Positions 1 to 14,800 are shown, counted from the first letter of the stretch. The stretch: DNA of 64,000 nt from Bathymodiolus brooksi (GCA_963680875.1 OY804580.1:94517353-94581352), one strand, 5' to 3'. Numbers and translations are program-made. Notes: a model not told the origin generated them from the letters alone.

Positions 1-48
1 TGTGACTCTGAGTGAACTTGATGAATGTTATTACAGAAACACGTGGTG
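1..48 (+). repeat. Representative consensus monomer, 48 bp
   Basis: This copy carries the majority base at every position and sets the phase used here. It starts TGTGACTCTG and ends ACACGTGGTG. Internal landmarks are a 4-bp inverted repeat ACTC-T-GAGT at 5-13, the AT-rich middle ATGAATGTTATTACAG at 21-36, and the palindrome CACGTG at 40-45. Composition is 14 A, 15 T, 13 G and 6 C. Because 48 is a multiple of three, a frame open in one monomer stays open in tandem. The + frame starting at base 2 encodes the 16-residue period VTLSELDECYYRNTWC. Confidence 0.97.
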
Positions 49-2297
49 TGTGACTCTGAATGAACTTGATGAAGGTTATTATAGAAACACGTGGTGTGTG
101 ACTATGAGTGAACTTGATGAATGTTATTACAGAAACACATGGTGTGTGACTCTGAGTGAACTTGATGAATGTTATTACAGAAACACGTGGTGTGTGACTC
201 TGAGTGAACTTGATGAATGTTATTACAGAAACACGTGGTGTGTGACTCTAAGCGAACTTGATGAATGTTATTACAGAAACACGTGGTGTGTGAATCTGAG
301 TGAACTTGATGAATGCTATTACAGAAACACGTGGTGTGTGACTGAGTGAACTTGATGAATGTTATGACAGAAACACGTGGTGTGTGACTCTGAGTGAACT
401 TGATGAAGGTTATTACAGAAACACGTGGTGTGTGACTCTGAGTGAACTTGATGAATGTTATTACAGAAACACGTGGTGTATGACTCTGAGTGAACTTGAT
501 GAATGTTATTACAGAAACACGTGGTGTGTGACTCTGAATGAACTTGATGAAGGTTATTATAGAAACACGTGGTGTGTGACTCTGAGTGAACTTGATGAAT
601 GTTATTACAGAAACACGTGGTGTGTGACTCTGAGTGAACTTGATGAATGTTATTACAGAAACACGTGGTGTGTGATTCTGAGCAAACTTGATGAATGTTA
701 TTACAGAAACACGTGGTGTGTGACTTTGAGTGAACTTGATGAATGCTATTACAGAAACACGTGATGTGTGACTCTGAGTGAACTTGATGAATGTTATTAT
801 AGAAACACGTGGTGTGTGACTCTGACTGAACTTGATGAAGGTTATTACAGAAACACGTGGTGTGTGACTCTGAGTGAACTTGATGAATGTTATTACAGAA
901 ACACGTAGTGTATGACTCTGAGTGAACTTGATGAATGTTATTACAGAAACACGTGGTGTGTGACTGAGCGAACATGATGAATGTTATTACAGAAACACGT
1001 GGTGTGTGACTCTGAGTGAACTTGATGAATGTTATTACAGAAACACGTGGTGTGTGACTCTGAGTGAACTTGATGAATGTTATTACAGAAACACGTGGTG
1101 TGTGACTCTGAGCGAACTTGATGAATATTATTACAGAAACACGTGGTGTGTGACTCTGAGTGAACTTGATGAATGTTATTACAGAAACACGTGGTGTGTG
1201 ACTCTGAGTGAACTTGATGAAGGTTATTACAGAAACACGTGGTGTGTGACTCTGAGTGAACTTGATGAATGTTATTACAGAAACACGTGGTGTGTGACTC
1301 TGAATGAACTTGATGAAGGTTATTATAGAAACACGTGGTGTGTGACTATGAGTGAACTTGATGAATGTTATTACAGAAACACATGGTGTGTGACTCTGAG
1401 TGAACTTGATGAATGTTATTACAGAAACACGTGGTGTGTGACTCTGAGTGAACTTGATGAATGTTATTACAGAAACACGTGGTGTGTGACTCTAAGCGAA
1501 CTTGATGAATGTTATTACAGAAACACGTGGTGTGTGAATCTGAGTGAACTTGATGAATGCTATTACAGAAACACGTGGTGTGTGACTGAGTGAACTTGAT
1601 GAATGTTATGACAGAAACACGTGGTGTGTGACTCTGAGTGAACTTGATGAAGGTTATTACAGAAACACGTGGTGTGTGACTCTGAGTGAACTTGATGAAT
1701 GTTATTACAGAAACACGTGGTGTATGACTCTGAGTGAACTTGATGAATGTTATTACAGAAACACGTGGTGTGTGACTCTGAATGAACTTGATGAAGGTTA
1801 TTATAGAAACACGTGGTGTGTGACTCTGAGTGAACTTGATGAATGTTATTACAGAAACACGTGGTGTGTGACTCTGAGTGAACTTGATGAATGTTATTAC
1901 AGAAACACGTGGTGTGTGATTCTGAGCAAACTTGATGAATGTTATTACAGAAACACGTGGTGTGTGACTTTGAGTGAACTTGATGAATGCTATTACAGAA
2001 ACACGTGATGTGTGACTCTGAGTGAACTTGATGAATGTTATTATAGAAACACGTGGTGTGTGACTCTGACTGAACTTGATGAAGGTTATTACAGAAACAC
2101 GTGGTGTGTGACTCTGAGTGAACTTGATGAATGTTATTACAGAAACACGTAGTGTATGACTCTGAGTGAACTTGATGAATGTTATTACAGAAACACGTGG
2201 TGTGTGACTGAGCGAACATGATGAATGTTATTACAGAAACACGTGGTGTGTGACTCTGAGTGAACTTGATGAATGTTATTACAGAAACACGTGGTGT
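1..2297 (+). repeat. 1,244-bp higher-order repeat, 1.8 copies
   Basis: Bases 1-1053 match 1245-2297 at an offset of 1,244 bp. This includes the ACTATGAG plus ACACATGG marker pair, the GTGAATCTG monomer, the 46-bp monomers near 343 and 964, TAG at about 906 and TGA at about 763. The match ends where the second copy reads GTGTTTGACTC at about 2298. The length equals 26 monomers less 4 bp, accounted for by two 46-bp monomers. The first copy may begin upstream of the window. Confidence 0.88.
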
Positions 2298-5187
2298 TTG
2301 ACTCTGAGTGAACTTGATGAATGTTATTACAGAAACACGTGGTGTGTGACTCTGAGTGAACTTGATGAATGTTATTACAGAAACACGTGGTGTGTGACTC
2401 TGAGTGAACTTGATGAATGTTATTACAGAAACACGTGGTGTGTGATTCTGAGCGAACTTGATGAATGTTATTACAGAAACACGTGGTATGTGACTCTGAG
2501 TGAAATTGATGAATGTTATTACAGAAACACGTGGTGTGTGACTCTGAGTGAACTTGATGAATGTTATTACAGAAACACGTGGTGAATGACTCTCAGTGAA
2601 CTTGGTGAATGTTATTACAGAAACACGTGGTGTGTGACTCTGAGCGAACTTGATGAATGTTATTACAGAAACACGTACACGTGGTGTGTGACTCTGTGTG
2701 AACTTGATGAATGCTATTACAGAAACACGTGGTGTGTGACTCTGAGTGAACTTGATGAATGTTATTATAGAAACACGTGGTGTGTGACTCTGAGTGAACT
2801 TGATGAATGTTATTACAGAAACACGTGGTGTGTGACTCTGAGTGAACTTGATGAATGTTATTACAGAAACACGTGGTGTGTGACTCTGAGCGAACTTGAT
2901 GAATATTATTACAGAAACACGTGGTGTGTGACTCTGAGTGAACTTGATGAATGTTATTACAGAAACACGTGGTGTGTGACTCTGAGTGAACTTGATGAAG
3001 GTTATTACAGAAACACGTGGTGTGTGACTCTGAGTGAACTTGATGAATGTTATTACAGAAACACGTGGTGTATGACTCTGAGTGAACTTGATGAATGTTA
3101 TTACAGAAACACGTGGTGTGTGACTCTGAATGAACTTGATGAAGGTTATTATAGAAACACGTGGTGTGTGACTATGAGTGAACTTGATGAATGTTATTAC
3201 AGAAACACATGGTGTGTGACTCTGAGTGAACTTGATGAATGTTATTACAGAAACACGTGGTGTGTGACTCTAAGCGAACTTGATGAATGTTATTACAGAA
3301 ACACGTGGTGTGTGACTCTGAGTGAACTTGATGAATGCTATTACAGAAACACGTGGTGTGTGACTCTGAGTGAACTTGATGAATGTTATTACAGAAACAC
3401 GTGGTGTGTGACTCTGAGTGAACTTGATGAAGGTTATTACAGAAACACGTGGTGTGTGACTCTGAGTGAACTTGATGAATGTTATTACAGAAACACGTGG
3501 TGTATGACTCTGAGTGAACTTGATGAATGTTATTACAGAAACACGTGGTGTGTGACTCTGAATGAACTTGATGAAGGTTATTATAGAAACACGTGGTGTG
3601 TGACTCTGAGTGAACTTGATGAATGTTATTACAGAAACACGTGGTGTGTGACTCTGAGTGAACTTGATGAATGTTATTACAGAAACACGTGGTGTGTGAT
3701 TCTGAGCAAACTTGATGAATGTTATTACAGAAACACGTGGTGTGTGACTTTGAGTGAACTTGATGAATGCTATTACAGAAACACGTGATGTGTGACTCTG
3801 AGTGAACTTGATGAATGTTATTATAGAAACACGTGGTGTGTGACTCTGAGTGAACTTGATGAAGGTTATTACAGAAACACGTGGTGTGTGACTCTGAGTG
3901 AACTTGATGAATGTTATTACAGAAACACGTAGTGTATGACTCTGAGTGAACTTGATGAATGTTATTACAGAAACACGTGGTGTGTGACTGAGCGAACATG
4001 ATGAATGTTATTACAGAAACACGTGGTGTGTGACTCTGAGTGAACTTGATGAATGTTATTACAGAAACACGTGGTGTTTGACTCTGAGTGAACTTGATGA
4101 ATGTTATTACAGAAACACGTGGTGTGTGACTCTGAGTGAACTTGATGAATGTTATTACAGAAACACGTGGTGTGTGACTCTGAGTGAACTTGATGAATGT
4201 TATTACAGAAACACGTGGTGTGTGATTCTGAGCGAACTTGATGAATGTTATTACAGAAACACGTGGTATGTAACTCTGAGTGAAATTGATGAATGTTATT
4301 ACAGAAACACGTGGTGTGTGACTCTGAGTGAACTTGATGAATGTTATTACAGAAACACGTGGTGTATGACTCTCAGTGAACTTTGTGAATGTTATTACAG
4401 AAACACGTGGTGTGTGACTCTGAGCGAACTTGATGAATGTTATTACAGAAACACGTACACGTGGTGTGTGACTCTGTGTGAACTTGATGAATGCTATTAC
4501 AGAAACACGTAGTGTGTGACTCTGAGTGAACTTGATGAATGTTATTATAGAAACACGTGGTGTGTGACGCTGAGTGAACTTGATGAATGTTATTACAGAA
4601 ACACGTGGTGTGTGACTCTGAGTGAACTTGATGAATGTTATTACAGAAACACGTGGTGTGTGACTCTGAGCGAACTTGATGAATATTATTACAGAAACAC
4701 GTGGTGTGTGACTCTGAGTGAACTTGATGAATGTTATTACAGAAACACGTGGTGTGTGACTCTGAGTGAACTTGATGAAGGTTATTACAGAAACACGTGG
4801 TGTGTGACTCTGAGTGAACTTGATGAATGTTATTACAGAAACACGTGGTGTATGACTCTGAGTGAACTTGATGAATGTTATTACAGAAACACGTGGTGTG
4901 TGACTCTGAATGAACTTGATGAAGGTTATTATAGAAACACGTGGTGTGTGACTATGAGTGAACTTGATGAATGTTATTACAGAAACACATGGTGTGTGAC
5001 TCTGAGTGAACTTGATGAATGTTATTACAGAAACACGTGGTGTGTGACTCTAAGCGAACTTGATGAATGTTATTACAGAAACACGTGGTGTGTGACTCTG
5101 AGTGAACTTGATGAATGCTATTACAGAAACACGTGGTGTGTGACTCTGAGTGAACTTGATGAATGTTATTACAGAAACACGTGGTGT
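1628..5187 (+). repeat. 1,780-bp higher-order repeat, two copies
   Basis: Units 1628-3407 and 3408-5187 align at a constant offset of 1,780 bp. Shared markers are GATTCTGAGCAAAC, the ACACGTGATG stop variant (2007 and 3787), the GAGCGAACATG 46-bp monomer, GTGTTTGAC, GTGAAATTGATG and the 54-bp monomers at 2671 and 4451. Length is 37 monomers plus 4 bp (one 46-bp and one 54-bp monomer). Copy-specific changes include GGTGAATGAC at about 2582, CTTTGTGAATG at about 4381 and CTGACTGAAC near 2065. The start of this repeat overlaps the 1,244-bp repeat, so the two amplifications were successive. Confidence 0.87.
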
Positions 5188-7242
5188 GTGACTGAGTGAA
5201 CTTGATGAATGTTATTACAGAAACACGTGGTGTGTGACTCTGAGCGAACTTGATGAATGTTATTATAGAAACACGTGGTGTGTGACTCTGAGTGAACTTG
5301 ATGAATGTTATTACAGAAACACGTAGTGTGTGACTCTGAGTGAACTTGATGAATGTTATTACAGAAACACGTGGTGTGTGACTCTGAGTGAACTTGATGA
5401 ATGTTATTACAGAAACACGTGGTGTTTGAATCTGAGTGAACTTGATGAATGTCATTACAGAAACACGTGGTGTTTGACTCTGAGTGAACTTGATGAATGT
5501 TATTACAGAAACACGTGGTGTGTGACTCTGAGTGAACTTGATGAATGTTATTACAGAAACACGTAGTGTGTGATTCTGAGCGAACTTGATGAATGTTATT
5601 ACAGAAACACGTGGTGTGTGACTCTGAGTGAACTAGATGAATGTTATGACAGAAACACGTGGTGTGTGACTCTGAGTGAACTTGATGAAGGTTATTACAG
5701 AAACACGTGGTGTGTGACTCTGAGTGAACTTGATGAATGTTATTACAGAAACACGTGGTGTATGACTCTGAGTGAACTTGATGAATGTTATTACAGAAAC
5801 ACGTGGTGTGTGACTCTGAATGAACTTGATGAAGGTTATTATAGAAACACGTGGTGTGTGACTCTGAGTGAACTTGATGAATGTTATTACAGAAACACGT
5901 GGTGTGTGACTCTGAGTGAACTTGATGAATGTTATTACAGAAACACGTGGTGTGTGATTCTGAGCAAACTTGATGAATGTTATTACAGAAACACGTGGTG
6001 TGTGACTTTGAGTGAACTTGATGAATGCTATTACAGAAACACGTGGTGTATGACTCTGAGTGAACTTGATGAATGTTATTACAGAAACACGTGGTGTGTG
6101 ACTCTGAATGAACTTGATGAAGGTTATTATAGAAACACGTGGTGTGTGACTATGAGTGAACTTGATGAATGTTATTACAGAAACACATGGTGTGTGACTC
6201 TGAGTGAACTTGATGAATGTTATTACAGAAACACGTGGTGTGTGACTCTAAGCGAACTTGATGAATGTTATTACAGAAACACGTGGTGTGTGACTCTGAG
6301 TGAACTTGATGAATGCTATTACAGAAACACGTGGTGTGTGACTCTGAGTGAACTTGATGAATGTTATTACAGAAACACGTGGTGTGTGACTGAGTGAACT
6401 TGATGAATGTTATTACAGAAACACGTGGTGTGTGACTCTGAGCGAACTTGATGAATGTTATTATAGAAACACGTGGTGTGTGACTCTGAGTGAACTTGAT
6501 GAATGTTATTACAGAAACACGTAGTGTGTGACTCTGAGTGAACTTGATGAATGTTATTACAGAAACACGTGGTGTGTGACTCTGAGTGAACTTGATGAAT
6601 GTTATTACAGAAACACGTGGTGTTTGAATCTGAGTGAACTTGATGAATGTCATTACAGAAACACGTGGTGTTTGACTCTGAGTGAACTTGATGAATGTTA
6701 TTACAGAAACACGTGGTGTGTGACTCTGAGTGAACTTGATGAATGTTATTACAGAAACACGTAGTGTGTGATTCTGAGCGAACTTGATGAATGTTATTAC
6801 AGAAACACGTGGTGTGTGACTCTGAGTGAACTAGATGAATGTTATGACAGAAACACGTGGTGTGTGACTCTGAGTGAACTTGATGAAGGTTATTACAGAA
6901 ACACGTGGTGTGTGACTCTGAGTGAACTTGATGAATGTTATTACAGAAACACGTGGTGTATGACTCTGAGTGAACTTGATGAATGTTATTACAGAAACAC
7001 GTGGTGTGTGACTCTGAATGAACTTGATGAAGGTTATTATAGAAACACGTGGTGTGTGACTCTGAGTGAACTTGATGAATGTTATTACAGAAACACGTGG
7101 TGTGTGACTCTGAGTGAACTTGATGAATGTTATTACAGAAACACGTGGTGTGTGATTCTGAGCAAACTTGATGAATGTTATTACAGAAACACGTGGTGTG
7201 TGACTTTGAGTGAACTTGATGAATGCTATTACAGAAACACGT
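4829..7242 (+). repeat. 1,198-bp tandem duplication
   Basis: Bases 4829-6044 correspond to 6027-7242 at an offset of 1,198 bp, with no difference noticed in the frames I compared. The duplicated segment includes the ACTATGAG/ACACATGG pair, the 46-bp monomer (5193 and 6391), TAG variants (5323/6521 and 5564/6762), GTGTTTGAATCTG, GAATGTCATTAC and AACTAGATG. Length is 25 monomers less 2 bp. The near-perfect match suggests a recent event. The left edge is where GAATGTT becomes GAATGCT, and the right edge is where ACGTGGTGTATG becomes ACGTGATGTGTG. Confidence 0.88.
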
Positions 7243-8880
7243 GATGTGTGACTCTGAGTGAACTTGATGAATGTTATTATAGAAACACGTGGTGTGTGAC
7301 TCTGAGTGAACTTGATGAAGGTTATTACAGAAACACGTGGTGTGTGACTCTGAGTGAACTTGATGAATGTTATTACAGAAACACGTGGTGTATGACTCTG
7401 AGTGAACTTGATGAATGTTATTACAGAAACACGTGGTGTGTGACTGAGCGAACATGATGAATGTTATTACAGAAACACGTGGTGTGTGACTCTGAGTGAA
7501 CTTGATGAATGTTATTACAGAAACACGTGGTGTGTGACTCTGAGTGAACTTGATGAATGTTATTACAGAAACACGTGGTGTGTGACTCTGAGTGAACTTG
7601 ATGAATGTTATTACAGAAACACGTGGTGTGTGATTCTGAGCGAACTTGATGAATGTTATTACAGAAACACGTGGTATGTGACTCTGAGTGAAATTGATGA
7701 ATGTTATTACAGAAACACGTGGTGTGTGACTCTGAGTGAACTTGATGAATGTTATTACAGAAACACGTACACGTGGTGTGTGACTCTGTGTGAACTTGAT
7801 GAATGCTATTACAGAAACACGTGGTGTGTGACTCTGAGTGAACTTGATGAATGTTATTATAGAAACACGTGGTGTGTGACTCTGAGTGAACTTAATGAAT
7901 GTTATTACAGAAACACGTGGTGTGTGACTCTGAGTGAACTTGATGAATGTTATTACAGAAACACGTGGTGTGTGACTCTGAGCGAACTTGATGAATATTA
8001 TTACAGAAACACGTGGTGTGTGACTGAGTGAACTTGATGAATGTTATTACAGAAACACGTGGTGTGTGATTCTGAGCGAACTTGATGAATGTTATTACAG
8101 AAACACGTGGTGTGTGACTCTGAGTGAACTTGATGGAGGTTATTACAGAAACACGTGGTGTGTGACTCTGAGTGAACTTGATGAATGTTATTACAGAAAC
8201 ACGTGGTGTATGACTCTGAGTGAACTTGATGAATGTTATTACAGAAACACGTGGTGTGTGACTCTGAATGAACTTGATGAAGGTTATTATAGAAACACGT
8301 GGTGTGTGACTATGAGTGAACTTGATGAATGTTATTACGGAAACACATGGTGTGTGACTCTGAGTGAACTTGATGAATGTTATTACAGAAACACGTGGTG
8401 TGTGACTCTAAGCGAACTTGATGAATGTTATTACAGAAACACGTGGTGTGTGACTCTGAGTGAACTTGATGAATGCTATTACAGAAACACGTGGTGTGTG
8501 ACTCTGAGTGAACTTGATGAATGTTATTACAGAAACACGTGGTGTGTGACTGAGTGAACTTGATGAATGTTATTACAGAAACACGTGGTGTGTGACTCTG
8601 AGCGAACTTGATGAATGTTATTATAGAAACACGTGGTGTGTGACTCTGAGTGAACTTGATGAATGTTATTACAGAAACACGTAGTGTGTGACTCTGAGTG
8701 AACTTGATGAATGTTATTACAGAAACACGTGGTGTGTGACTCTGAGTGAACTTGATGAATGTTATTACAGAAACACGTGGTGTTTGACTCTGAGTGAACT
8801 TGATGAATGTCATTACAGAAACACGTGGTGTGTGACTCTGAATGAACTTGATGAATGTTATTACAGAAACACGTGGTGTG
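7243..8880 (+). repeat. Satellite segment without an adjacent higher-order partner
   Basis: This stretch is ordinary monomers plus a 54-bp monomer at 7763 and 46-bp monomers near 7445, 8025 and 8551. No tandem partner lies next to it. It resembles the 17.4-18.7 kb part of the 3,310-bp repeat: both carry the GAGCGAACATG monomer, the 54-bp haplotype and then AACTTAATGAATG. Changes seen only here include GATGGAGGTT at about 8134 and TTACGGAAAC at about 8336. Confidence 0.75.
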
Positions 8881-11800
8881 TGATTCTGAGCGAACTTGAT
8901 GAATGTTATTACAGAAACACGTGGTGTGTGACTCTGAGTGAACTAGATGAATGTTATGACAGAAACACGTGGTGTATGACTCTGAGTGAACTTGATGAAG
9001 GTTATTACAGAAACACGTGGTGTGTGACTCTGAGTGAACTTGATGAATGTTATTACAGAAACACGTGGTGTATGACTCTGAGTGAACTTGATGAATGTTA
9101 TTACAGAAACACGTGGTGTGTGACTCTGAATGAACTTGATGAAGGTTATTATAGAAACACGTGGTGTGTGACTCTGAGTGAACTTGATGAATGTTATTAC
9201 AGAAACACGTGGTGTGTGATTCTGAGCAAACTTGATGAATGTTATTACAGAAACACGTGGTGTGTGACTTTGAGTGAACTTGATGAATGCTATTACAGAA
9301 ACACGTGATGTGTGACTCTGAGTGAACTTGATGAATGTTATTATAGAAACACGTGGTGTGTGACACTGAGTGAACTTGATGAATGTTATTACAGAAACAC
9401 GTGGTGTGTGATTCTGAGCGAACTTGATGAATGTTACTACAGAAACACGTGGTGTGTGACTCTGAGTGAACTTGATGAATGTTATGACAGAAACACGTGG
9501 TGTGTGACTCTGAGTGAACTTGATGAATGTTATTACAGAAACACGTGGTTTGTGACTCTGAATGAACTTGATGAAGGTTATTACAGAAACACGTGGTGTG
9601 TGATTCTGAGTGAACTTGATGAAGGTTATTACAGAAACACGTGGTGTGTGACTCTGAGTGAAATTGATGAATGTTATTACAGAAACACGTGGTGTGTGAC
9701 TCTGAGTGAACTTGATGAATGTTATTACAGAAACACGTGGTGTATGACTCTCAGTGAACTTGGTGAATGTTATTACAGAAACACGTGGTGTGTGACTCTG
9801 AGCGAACTTGATGAATGTTATTACAGAAACACGTACACGTGGTGTGTGACTCTGTGTGAACTTGATGAATGCTATTACAGAAACACGTGGTGTGTGACTC
9901 TGAGTGAACTTGATGAATGTTATTATAGAAACACGTGGTGTGTGACTCTGAGTGAACTTGATGAAGGTTATTATAGAAACACGTGGTGTGTGACTATGAG
10001 TGAACTTGATGAATGTTATTACAGAAACACATGGTGTGTGACTCTGAGTGAACTTGATGAATGTTATTACAGAAACACGTGGTGTGTGACTCTAAGCGAA
10101 CTTGATGAATGTTATTACAGAAACACGTGGTGTGTGACTCTGAGTGAACTTGATGAATGCTATTACAGTAACACGTGGTGTGTGACTCTGAGTGAACTTG
10201 ATGAATGTTATTACAGAAACACGTGGTGTGTGACTGAGTGAACTTGATGAATGTTATTACAGAAACACGTGGTGTGTGACTCTGAGCGAACTTGATGAAT
10301 GTTATTATAGAAACACGTGGTGTGTGACTCTGAGTGAACTTGATGAATGTTATTACAGAAACACGTAGTGTGTGACTCTGAGTGAACTTGATGAATGTTA
10401 TTACAGAAACACGTGGTGTGTGACTCTGAGTGAACTTGATGAATGTTATTACAGAAACACGTGGTGTTTGACTCTGAGTGAACTTGATGAATGTCATTAC
10501 AGAAACACGTGGTGTGTGACTCTGAGTGAACTTGATGAATGTTATTACAGAAACACGTGGTGTGTGACTGAGTGAACTTGATGAATGTTATTACAGAAAC
10601 ACGTGGTGTGTGATTCTGAGCGAACTTGATGAATGTTATTACAGAAACACGTGGTGTGTGACTCTGAGTGAACTAGATGAATGTTATGACAGAAACACGT
10701 GGTGTGTGACTCTGAGTGAACTTGATGAAGGTTATTACAGAAACACGTGGTGTGTGACTCTGAGTGAACTTGATGAATGTTATTACAGAAACACGTGGTG
10801 TATGACTCTGAGTGAACTTGATGAATGTTATTACAGAAACACGTGGTGTGTGACTCTGAATGAACTTGATGAAGGTTATTATAGAAACACGTGGTGTGTG
10901 ACTCTGAGTGAACTTGATGAATGTTATTACAGAAACACGTGGTTTGTGACTCTGAGTGAACTTGATGAATGTTATTACAGAAACACGTGGTGTGTGATTC
11001 TGAGCAAACTTGATGAATGTTATTACAGAAACACGTGGTGTGTGACATTGAGTGAACTTGATGAATGCTATTACAGAAACACGTGATGTGTGACTCTGAG
11101 TGAACTTGATGAATGTTATTATAGAAACACGTGGTGTGTGACTCTGAGTGAACTTGATGAATGTTATTACAGAAACACGTGGTGTGTGACTCTGAGTGAA
11201 CTTGATGAATGTTATTACAGAAACACGTGGTGTGTGACTCTGAGTGAACTTGATGAATGTTATTACAGAAACACGTGGTGTGTGATTCTGAGCGAACTTG
11301 ATGAATGTTACTACAGAAACACGTGGTGTGTGACTCTGAGTGAACTTGATGAAGGTTATGACAGAAACACGTGGTGTGTGACTCTGAGTGAACTTGATGA
11401 ATGTTATTACAGAAACACGTGGTGTGTGACTCTGAATGAACTTGATGAAGGTTATTACAGAAACACGTGGTGTGTGACTCTGAGTGAACTTGATGAAGGT
11501 TATTACAGAAACACGTGGTGTGTGACTATGAGTGAACTTGATGAATGTTATTACAGAAACACGTGGTGTGTGACTCTTGAGTGAACTTGATGAATGTTAT
11601 TACAGAAACACGTGGTGTGTGACTCTGAGTGAACTTGATGAATGTTATTACAGAAACACGTGGTGTGTGACTCTTGAGTGAACTTGATGAAGGTTATTAT
11701 AGAAACACGTGGTGTGTGACTCTGAGTGAACTTGATGAATGTTATTACAGAAACACGTGGTGTGTGACTCTGAGTGAACTTGATGAAGTTTATTACAGAA

Positions 11801-14800
11801 ACACGTGGTGTGTGACTCTGAGCGAACTTGATGAATGTTATTACAGAAACACGTGGAGTGTGACTCTGAGTGAACTTGATGAATGTTATTACAGAAACAC
11901 GTGGTGTGTGACTCTGAGCGAACTTGATGAATGTTATTACAGAAACACGTGGTGTGTGACTCTGAGTGAACTTGATGAATGTTATTACAGAAACACGTGG
12001 TGTGTGACTCTGAGCGAACTTGATGAATGTTATTACAGAAACATGTGGTGTGTGACTCTGAGTGAACTTGATGAATGTTATTACAGAAACACGTGGTGTT
12101 TGACTCTGAGTGAACTTGATGAATATCATTACAGAAACACGTGGTGTGTGACTCTGAGTGAACTTGATGAATGTTATTACAGAAACACGTGGTGTGTGAC
12201 TGAGTGAACGTGATGAATGTTATTACAGAAACACGTGGTGTGTGATTCTGAGCGAACTTGATGAATGTTATTACAGAAACACGTGGTGTGTGACTCTGAG
12301 TGAACTTGATGAATGTTATGACAGAAACACGTGGTGTGTGACTCTGAGTAAACTTGATGAAGGTTATTACAGAAACACGTGGTTGTGTGACTCTGAGTGA
12401 ACTTGATGAATGTTATTACAGAAACACGTGGTGTGTGACTGAGTGAACTTGATGAATGTTATTACAGAAACACGTAGTGTGTGATTCTGAGCGAACTTGA
12501 TGAATGTTATTACAGAAACACGTGGTGTGTGACTCTGAGTGAACTAGATGAATGTTATGACAGAAACACGTGGTGTATGACTCTGAGTGAACTTGATGAA
12601 GGTTATTACAGAAACACGTGGTGTGTGACTCTGAGTGAACTTGATGAATGTTATTACAGAAACACGTGGTGTATGACTCTGAGTGAACTTGATGAATGTT
12701 ATTACAGAAACACGTGGTGTGTGACTCTGAATGAACTTGATGAAGGTTATTATAGAAACACGTGGTGTGTGACTCTGAGTGAACTTGATGAATGTTATTA
12801 CAGAAACACGTGGTGTGTGATTCTGAGCAAACTTGATGAATGTTATTACAGAAACACGTGGTGTGTGACTTTGAGTGAACTTGATGAATGCTATTACAGA
12901 AACACGTGATGTGTGACTCTGAGTGAACTTGATGAATGTTATTATAGAAACACGTGGTGTGTGACACTGAGTGAACTTGATGAATGTTATTACAGAAACA
13001 CGTGGTGTGTGACTCTGAGTGAACTTGATGAATGTTATTACAGAAACACGTGGTGTGTGACTCTGAGTGAACTTGATGAATGTTATTACAGAAACACGTG
13101 GTGTGTGATTCTGAGCGAACTTGATGAATGTTACTACAGAAACACGTGGTGTGTGACTCTGAGTGAACTTGATGAATGTTATGACAGAAACACGTGGTGT
13201 GTGACTCTGAGTGAACTTGATGAATGTTATTACAGAAACACGTGGTTTGTGACTCTGAATGAACTTGATGAAGGTTATTACAGAAACACGTGGTGTGTGA
13301 TTCTGAGTGAACTTGATGAAGGTTATTACAGAAACACGTGGTGTGTGACTCTGAGTGAAATTGATGAATGTTATTACAGAAACACGTGGTGTGTGACTCT
13401 GAGTGAACTTGATGAATGTTATTACAGAAACACGTGGTGTATGACTCTCAGTGAACTTGGTGAATGTTATTACAGAAACACGTGGTGTGTGACTCTGAGC
13501 GAACTTGATGAATGTTATTACAGAAACACGTACACGTGGTGTGTGACTCTGTGTGAACTTGATGAATGCTATTACAGAAACACGTGGTGTGTGACTCTGA
13601 GTGAACTTGATGAATGTTATTATAGAAACACGTGGTGTGTGACTCTGAGTGAACTTGATGAAGGTTATTATAGAAACACGTGGTGTGTGACTATGAGTGA
13701 ACTTGATGAATGTTATTACAGAAACACATGGTGTGTGACTCTGAGTGAACTTGATGAATGTTATTACAGAAACACGTGGTGTGTGACTCTAAGCGAACTT
13801 GATGAATGTTATTACAGAAACACGTGGTGTGTGACTCTGAGTGAACTTGATGAATGCTATTACAGTAACACGTGGTGTGTGACTCTGAGTGAACTTGATG
13901 AATGTTATTACAGAAACACGTGGTGTGTGACTGAGTGAACTTGATGAATGTTATTACAGAAACACGTGGTGTGTGACTCTGAGCGAACTTGATGAATGTT
14001 ATTATAGAAACACGTGGTGTGTGACTCTGAGTGAACTTGATGAATGTTATTACAGAAACACGTAGTGTGTGACTCTGAGTGAACTTGATGAATGTTATTA
14101 CAGAAACACGTGGTGTGTGACTCTGAGTGAACTTGATGAATGTTATTACAGAAACACGTGGTGTTTGACTCTGAGTGAACTTGATGAATGTCATTACAGA
14201 AACACGTGGTGTGTGACTCTGAGTGAACTTGATGAATGTTATTACAGAAACACGTGGTGTGTGACTGAGTGAACTTGATGAATGTTATTACAGAAACACG
14301 TGGTGTGTGATTCTGAGCGAACTTGATGAATGTTATTACAGAAACACGTGGTGTGTGACTCTGAGTGAACTAGATGAATGTTATGACAGAAACACGTGGT
14401 GTGTGACTCTGAGTGAACTTGATGAAGGTTATTACAGAAACACGTGGTGTGTGACTCTGAGTGAACTTGATGAATGTTATTACAGAAACACGTGGTGTAT
14501 GACTCTGAGTGAACTTGATGAATGTTATTACAGAAACACGTGGTGTGTGACTCTGAATGAACTTGATGAAGGTTATTATAGAAACACGTGGTGTGTGACT
14601 CTGAGTGAACTTGATGAATGTTATTACAGAAACACGTGGTTTGTGACTCTGAGTGAACTTGATGAATGTTATTACAGAAACACGTGGTGTGTGATTCTGA
14701 GCAAACTTGATGAATGTTATTACAGAAACACGTGGTGTGTGACATTGAGTGAACTTGATGAATGCTATTACAGAAACACGTGATGTGTGACTCTGAGTGA

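Noticed and set aside
1..48. CENP-B box in the monomer
   Set aside because: No TTCG...CGGG-type 17-bp motif occurs in the consensus or in the variants examined. A centromeric role can be neither supported nor excluded from sequence alone.
1..48. AP-1 site (TGACTC) and nuclear-receptor half-site (AGTTCA on the - strand)
   Set aside because: The monomer reads TGACTCT, not the TGACTCA needed for a full AP-1 site. The single AGTTCA half-site has no partner at a standard spacing. Both are short enough to be chance.
1..48. Splice acceptor-like TTATTACAG in every monomer
   Set aside because: There is no polypyrimidine tract upstream (the preceding bases are purine-rich GATGAATG) and no gene context.
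2500..2700. Telomeric repeat or transposon fragment at variant-rich junctions
   Set aside because: The junctions contain only monomer variants (GTGAAATTG, CTCTCAGTG, ACACGTACACGT). No TTAGGG-type repeats, terminal inverted repeats, target-site duplications or transposase sequence were seen.
2586..3788. 400-codon + strand open frame, the longest in the window, as a protein-coding gene
   Set aside because: It is 25 tandem copies of a 16-residue period with no non-repeat start, end, signal or domain. The same monomers give long frames on the - strand. Neighbouring copies are broken by 46- and 49-bp monomers and by TGG to TAG/TGA changes, with many amino-acid-changing variants.
6367..7455. 362-codon - strand open frame of Cys/His-rich repeats, resembling a zinc-binding repeat protein
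   Set aside because: The Cys and His spacing only reflects the 48-bp monomer read backwards. It overlaps equally open + frames, and the frame ends wherever a length-variant monomer occurs.
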